The notes below the pieces were generated by a model. It saw nothing but the letters and a program-made list of their open reading frames with translations, had not been told where the DNA came from and made no database searches. The translations under genes and the position numbers were made by a program. A DNA stretch of 64,000 nucleotides from Prosthecobacter fusiformis. GTDB lineage: Bacteria; Verrucomicrobiota; Verrucomicrobiia; Verrucomicrobiales; Verrucomicrobiaceae. Shown piece after piece: positions 60,093 to 64,000 of the stretch; within the stretch, counting starts at the first letter, position 1, and each line of letters opens with the position of its first letter. Location: contig NZ_SOCA01000001.1 in NCBI RefSeq assembly GCF_004364345.1, forward strand, positions 930,001 through 994,000. The letters are read 5' to 3'.

Positions 60093-60941
60093 ATGAATCT
60101 TTTTCGACTTTTTAGCATCCTAACAGCCCTTCTTTGCACCCAGGTGGCATCTGCTGAAAAAAGCAGCCCACAGATCATTGCGGACATCGTCTATCAAAAG
60201 GGTCAAGCCAGTGCTTATGCAGCAGAACGCTGCAAGCTGGACCTTTACCTGCCTGCGGTACAAAAAGACTTTCCGACGCTGGTCTGGCTGCATGGAGGCG
60301 GCTTGACCAGCGGCAGCAAGGACAGTGAAAAGCAAGTGGCCCTGGCGCGTCACTTTGCAGAAGAAGGAGTGGCCGTGGCGATGGTGAACTACCGGCTGAG
60401 CCCGAAGGCCACCTATCCGGCCTATATTGAGGATTCATCCGCAGCCTTTGCCTGGGTTAAAAAGAATATCCAGGAGCATGGGGGTGATGCCGGCCGGGTC
60501 TTCCTGGGCGGACACTCAGCCGGGGCATATCTGGCCCTGATGGTAAGTCTGGATGCCCATTACCTGGAGGCTCAAGGGCTGACGCCTGACGCGATCTGCG
60601 GACTGATTCCCATATCCGGGCAAACGTTGACGCACTACACCGTCCGCATAGAGCGCGGCCAGCCGAAGGAAAGGCTGATGGCTGATGAAGCGTCTCCTCT
60701 TTTTCATGTGTGCAAAGAGGCCCCGCCGATGCTCATCCTCTATGCAGACAAGGACATGGAAATGAGAGTGGAAGAAAATGCGCTCCTGGCCTCAGCCCTC
60801 CGCGCTGCCGGACATGAAAAGACGACCACAAGCATGATCAAGGGCCGCACTCATAGCTCTGTGGCCCATGATATGGCAAACGCTGGCGATGTCGGCTTTG
60901 CGGAGGTGATGGGGTTTATCCAAGCGGTGAAGGCTGAATAG
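60093..60941 (+). CDS. alpha/beta hydrolase (carboxylesterase-like)
   Basis: A 282-residue exported hydrolase. The start at 60093 gives signal peptide MNLFRLFSILTALLCTQVASA; the upstream in-frame stretch has no family sequence. Oxyanion motif PTLVWLHGGGLTSGS, EGVAVAMVNYRLSPKATYPAYIEDSSAAFAWVKKNIQEHGGD, nucleophile elbow GGHSAGAYLAL with Ser, acid in LILYADKDMEMR, histidine in GRTHSSVAH. This is the hormone-sensitive-lipase/BD-FAE-like esterase pattern. It ends 26 bases inside the 3' end of the opposing glycosyltransferase gene. Substrate unknown. Confidence 0.9.
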   Translation: MNLFRLFSILTALLCTQVASAEKSSPQIIADIVYQKGQASAYAAERCKLDLYLPAVQKDFPTLVWLHGGGLTSGSKDSEKQVALARHFAEEGVAVAMVNYRLSPKATYPAYIEDSSAAFAWVKKNIQEHGGDAGRVFLGGHSAGAYLALMVSLDAHYLEAQGLTPDAICGLIPISGQTLTHYTVRIERGQPKERLMADEASPLFHVCKEAPPMLILYADKDMEMRVEENALLASALRAAGHEKTTTSMIKGRTHSSVAHDMANAGDVGFAEVMGFIQAVKAE

Positions 60942-62031
60942 AAGCCCGCTTTTCCGCAGCCACTTGTTCCAGCACACGCAGGGTTTCGCGGACATTGGTT
61001 TCCAGATCCAGGGGATGCTCGCAGAGGACAGGGCGGGCCTGGGGACGGGCCATCCAAAAACGCAGGGCTTTTTCCAGGGCATCCGTGTCTTCAGGTACGG
61101 GCAGGATGTGACCATTGACGCCTTCCGTAAGCCATTCGGCTGCTCCATTGAAGCCACTGGTGATCACTGGCAGACCGGCGGCGAGGGCCTCGGGAACCAC
61201 ATTGGAGCTGGGTTCATAAATAGGCAGGAAGGTCAGAAGATCCGCGGCGGCAAAGGCATTCTCCACCTGCGGCATGGGGCCGGTGAGGATGACATTGGCT
61301 GGAGCGGGGCCGCGCAAACGACCCTTACCCACCACAAGGAGCTTCACCTGCGGGTCTGTTTTTTCCAGCCGCTGCATCAGGCGTAACAAAAAGTGCAATC
61401 CTTTGCGCTCCCAGCCGGAGCCAACAAAGAGCAGGGTGAAATCATCTTCCGCGAGACCGAAGCGCTGGCGTGTCAATGTCCGATCACCGCTTTTAAAACG
61501 TCCTACATCCACACCATTGCGAACGAGGTGGATGCGCTCGGCAGGGTAGGCAAACTCCCTCAAGATCTCCTGCCGGACCATGTCGGAATTGACGATGATA
61601 TGACGGGTGACGGCGGGATCAAAGGTCCGCTTTTCGAGAGCCATCATGTTGCTATGAAAGGCACCCATGCCGACAAAAGGCCTGCGCCACCAGGTGGCGT
61701 AACGGCGGCGCTGGTCCAGCCAGACTTTGTGGACGCCATCCCCGGCCCTGTAAACATCTTGGGAAACGGTACGCTCCAGGCTGAAAATAACATCGTAATT
61801 CACCGGGGCCATGCGCTGGGCGACTGCTTCTGCGAAGCGTGCGGGCCTCAAGGCGCGGGGGGCCTTGATGTTTACCCGATGCAGGGTGACGGCGGCGGGA
61901 GCACCTTCCCAGTTTTCCGCATAAAGATGAACGTCATGACCTGCAGCCACCAGTGAGGCGACCAGGCGCTGGAGATAAAGCTCGGCACCGCCTGTGGCGG
62001 CAAATTGACGACGGATCAGCGCGATCTTCAT
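60916..62031 (-). CDS. GT4-family glycosyltransferase
   Basis: A 371-residue retaining glycosyltransferase of GT-B fold. N-terminal acceptor half: KIALIRRQFAATGGAELYLQRLVASLVAAGHDVHLYAENW. C-terminal nucleotide-sugar half: LLFVGSGWERKGLHFLLRLMQRLEK, LLVVGKGRLRG, ENAFAAADLLTFLPIYEPSSNVVPEALAAGLPVITSGFNGAAEWL, including the E-x7-E motif. It looks like a lipopolysaccharide-core or capsule transferase of the WaaG type. Its start overlaps the stop of the small gene at 62028 by four bases, linking it to the GTPase cluster upstream. The 3' end overlaps the opposing esterase gene by 26 bases. Confidence 0.92.
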   Translation of the reverse strand: MKIALIRRQFAATGGAELYLQRLVASLVAAGHDVHLYAENWEGAPAAVTLHRVNIKAPRALRPARFAEAVAQRMAPVNYDVIFSLERTVSQDVYRAGDGVHKVWLDQRRRYATWWRRPFVGMGAFHSNMMALEKRTFDPAVTRHIIVNSDMVRQEILREFAYPAERIHLVRNGVDVGRFKSGDRTLTRQRFGLAEDDFTLLFVGSGWERKGLHFLLRLMQRLEKTDPQVKLLVVGKGRLRGPAPANVILTGPMPQVENAFAAADLLTFLPIYEPSSNVVPEALAAGLPVITSGFNGAAEWLTEGVNGHILPVPEDTDALEKALRFWMARPQARPVLCEHPLDLETNVRETLRVLEQVAAEKRASIQPSPLG

Positions 62032-62387
62032 GGCGCGGTGGCATGGAGGGCGTCTGACAGACTGAAAGATGAGAAGGATTCCGCAGGTGGTGGCGGTGTC
62101 GCGAGTTGAGAGAGCAAATCTTCAGACATAGCCTGCAAAACATCGGGGGAGATGTTTTTCCCATGCTCCAGGAGGAGCACACCCTGGGACACCTGGAGGA
62201 GGGTGAGGCTGTTTTCCATCCCGTGCAGGGTGATGCTTTTTACCGGAGCGGTGCCGACACGGATGGCGAGTTCGTTTCCTGCCGCATGGACGGCATGGCC
62301 GAGGGCGGCGATGCTGGCGGGATCTGAGACCAACTCCCCGCGGAGAGGGGTGAGGCGGCCATCTGGTTGGATGAGTGCAGCAGTCAA
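62028..62387 (-). CDS. small protein of the GTPase cluster, possibly roadblock-like
   Basis: A 119-residue protein. The core (ELVSDPASIAALGHAVHAAGNELAIRVGTAPVKSITLHGMENSLTLLQVSQGVLLLEHGKNISPDVLQAMSEDLL) has the helix-strand-strand-strand-helix order of roadblock/LC7 domains, including the SLTLLQV strand and VLLLEHGKN turn. The C-terminal tail is Pro/Ser-rich. Roadblock proteins act as GTPase regulators for MglA-type small GTPases, and the gene lies 52 bases downstream of one. The assignment is moderate; no catalytic residues are expected in this fold. Confidence 0.62.
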   Translation of the reverse strand: MTAALIQPDGRLTPLRGELVSDPASIAALGHAVHAAGNELAIRVGTAPVKSITLHGMENSLTLLQVSQGVLLLEHGKNISPDVLQAMSEDLLSQLATPPPPAESFSSFSLSDALHATAP

Positions 62388-62439
62388 AACAGTATTAAAA
62401 GATCAGGGGTTAAGGCAAAGGAACGACGTTCCTAGCCGG

Positions 62440-63063
62440 TCACGCAGCAGCCATCTCGGTTTCCCTTCTTCCCTGCTGCTCCTGAAACCTCATGAGCACG
62501 GCCTGGGAAATGGCATTGAGCGTGGCCAGGACATTCCGCCCGCCACGGGCATCCGCTTCAAAACTAAGCCAGGGAACGGGACGGTTATTGAGCAAAAATT
62601 CGAGGTATTCCACGGGAGCGGAATTCGGCAGGTCCCGCTTGTTGTATTGCAGAACCAGGGGCAGACGCTCCAGGGAGCTACCATTGAGGCGGAGATTCGC
62701 CTCCAGCGCCTGGAATGCCTGCACGTTTTCACGCTGGCGATCCATCTGGCTATCGGCGACAAAGACCACTCCATCCGCCTGGCGCAGGACGAGCTGAAGG
62801 GTGGCATTGTAAGTGACCTGCCCGGGCACGGTGTAGAGGTGAAAAGCGGTGCGGAAGCCAGGGATGGCCGCGCTTTCCAGGCTGAGAAAATCGAAGAACA
62901 AGGTGCGGTCCTGAGCGGTGGAGAGACTAACGAGGTCGCTCCGCCCTTCCGGATCCAGCTTGGCGTGGATCTGCTGCAGGTTGGCGGTCTTCCCGCTCAG
63001 GGGGGTACCACAATAGACGATCTTAAAACTGACCGTCTTTTGCTCGGAATTGATGACAGGCAT
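62440..63063 (-). CDS. MglA-like small Ras-family GTPase
   Basis: A 207-residue GTPase very like Myxococcus MglA. P-loop GTPLSGKT at residues 19-26. Switch region LVSLSTAQDRTLFFDFLSLE and the MglA form of G3, HLYTVPGQVTYNA (where Ras has DTAGQ). Then GVVFVADSQMDRQRENVQAF and the guanine-binding NKRDLP. C-terminal FEADARGGRNVLATLNAISQAVL. MglA controls cell polarity and motility switching. The start at 63063 (MPVINSEQ) is preferred; an in-frame TTG at 63081 would overlap the stop of the upstream roadblock gene. Confidence 0.93.
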   Translation of the reverse strand: MPVINSEQKTVSFKIVYCGTPLSGKTANLQQIHAKLDPEGRSDLVSLSTAQDRTLFFDFLSLESAAIPGFRTAFHLYTVPGQVTYNATLQLVLRQADGVVFVADSQMDRQRENVQAFQALEANLRLNGSSLERLPLVLQYNKRDLPNSAPVEYLEFLLNNRPVPWLSFEADARGGRNVLATLNAISQAVLMRFQEQQGRRETEMAAA

Positions 63064-63077
63064 GGCGGAATGCGGAT

Positions 63078-63995
63078 TCAACCCAGCATCCGGGAAAGCT
63101 CGCGCGCAATCAAGGTGATCTTATCACGAAGCCCCAGAGAAGGGTCTGCATCATGGAGTACGCCCAGGATGGCCCCTTCAGGAAAACAAAAAGTCATCAG
63201 GCGGTCCCCGGAGGTGAGGGTAAAGGTTTCCGCATCCGCGATGCCGATGAGCGGAGCGAGGGTGCGCAGGTGATGGGCGAGATCTGTGGCCTGTTTTTGA
63301 AATTCGCGTGCCTGCGGCTTGTGCGCACCCACGTGGGAGAAGGCGCGATCCCCCTGAAGGCAGACACAAGCGGCGATGCCGGGCAGTGAGCAGACCATTT
63401 CCACGATGCGTTGTGGACTGAGATCATCATCCGTACCTAGCAGGGCGCGCAGAAGGATTTGATCCGGATTGGAATCATGAGACTGGATACCCAGTGCGGG
63501 AGTAGCAGCCTTGCCGGTAGGTGCAGGACGTGACGGAGCTGGTGCCGACGCGGGGGCGGGGCGGCTGCGCACGGTCTCTTCAGATGAGGGCGGGATAAAG
63601 GGAGAGGCCGTCCTGGCTACAGGTGGCGGTGGGGCACGCTCAGGAACGGGCTCTGGCAGTGGGGGTGGGGCAGCTTCCTCGGCGACATCCACAATATGAG
63701 TGGCCGTCTTGCCAGTGAAGGGATTCGTCACCGGAATGGCGGGGGCAGGAGGCACAGCGCCGTATCCATCCGAAGGCTGAGCTCCCAAAAGCTGGGCGCT
63801 GCTGAAGCCATCCGCAGGCGGCTGCGGAAAGGAGGCCTGACGTGGCGCAGGGGCCGGGGACTGTGAGACAAAGGGCTGCCCAGGGGAAGACACCTCCGGC
63901 ATGGAAACCGGTGGCGAGTAAGCGGGCGGCTGCGGCGCTGCGGGCACTGCAAAGGGATTCATCAAGGGCGGACTGGAGGCCGGGAATGCCGCCAT
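63078..63995 (-). CDS. proline-rich protein with C-terminal roadblock/LC7 domain (start may be beyond window)
   Basis: At least 305 residues; the visible first methionine is at 63995, five bases from the window end, so the true start may be further out. Residues 1-170 are Pro/Ala/Ser-rich and disordered (FAVPAAPQPPAYSPPVSMP, PVPERAPPPPVARTASPF). Residues 180-305 form a roadblock/LC7-type domain (QIVEMVCSLPGIAACVCLQGD-like stretch, AREFQKQATDLAHHLRTLAPLIG, DRLMTFCFPEGAILGVLHDAD). It is read before the MglA-like GTPase, where MglB-type partners sit in other bacteria. Likely the GTPase-activating or scaffold partner. Confidence 0.8.
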   Translation of the reverse strand: MAAFPASSPPLMNPFAVPAAPQPPAYSPPVSMPEVSSPGQPFVSQSPAPAPRQASFPQPPADGFSSAQLLGAQPSDGYGAVPPAPAIPVTNPFTGKTATHIVDVAEEAAPPPLPEPVPERAPPPPVARTASPFIPPSSEETVRSRPAPASAPAPSRPAPTGKAATPALGIQSHDSNPDQILLRALLGTDDDLSPQRIVEMVCSLPGIAACVCLQGDRAFSHVGAHKPQAREFQKQATDLAHHLRTLAPLIGIADAETFTLTSGDRLMTFCFPEGAILGVLHDADPSLGLRDKITLIARELSRMLG

Positions 63996-64000
63996 GGGAG

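Overview
The window looks like a chromosomal segment of a Verrucomicrobiota bacterium, probably near Prosthecobacter/Verrucomicrobium (inference from gene content, not from a marker search). The reasons are the paired PSD1-cytochrome and DUF1501 genes, a giant alpha-2-macroglobulin, a PepSY/TonB iron locus, loosely conserved Shine-Dalgarno sites, moderately high GC, and pseudopilins with AFTL-type leaders. There is no rRNA, CRISPR array, transposase or integrase. One ordinary tRNA (Gly-TCC) is present.

Layout. 1-3917: siderophore uptake (AraC regulator tail, TonB receptor, PepSY membrane protein, tiny membrane protein). 4027-9915: alpha-2-macroglobulin. 10120-13945: a KsgA-Nudix fusion, moaD, hpt, pdxH and a secreted protein. 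14018-16532: three small redox/NTF2 genes divergent from a LysR regulator. 16542-19442: an accessory patch with an AT-rich FkbM methyltransferase and a toxin-antitoxin pair flanked by two 254-bp copies of the 3' end of an ABC ATPase gene. 19591-24947: PSD1 and DUF1501 genes separated by a second toxin-antitoxin pair. 24976-28493: thioredoxin, phosphofructokinase and an ACP-condensation fusion.

28569-35280 is the most striking part: an RNA-repair locus. RtcR (plus strand) diverges from a minus-strand transcription unit in the order rsr (Ro60 homologue), five tandem Y-RNA-like genes, rtcB, rtcA. A good sigma-54 promoter lies before rsr. All five RNAs share the same two ends (5' GGYGAAUGCC, 3' CUUGUCRCC), which form a stem with a compensatory change in one unit. 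Three carry a circularly permuted tRNA mimic (T-arm, closed acceptor stem, D-arm); two are minimal. Rsr probably binds the shared stems, and RtcB/RtcA would seal or modify RNA ends under RtcR control.

35345-40597: exopolysaccharide export (Wza, Wzc-type kinase, beta-barrel) and tRNA-Gly. 41090-41992: a primary-type sigma factor with a long AT-rich leader holding a 28-codon ORF and a hairpin. 42070-46131: small zinc-ribbon protein, ComF, AccD and secreted proteins. 46320-55107: a catabolic island (MFS, Gfo/Idh/MocA, flavin monooxygenase, ROK and XylR-type regulators, a sulfatase lacking the usual motif arginine, an esterase). 55190-59600: type II secretion genes gspF-G-H-I-J-K. 60093-64000: esterase, glycosyltransferase, and an MglA-like GTPase with roadblock-type partners.
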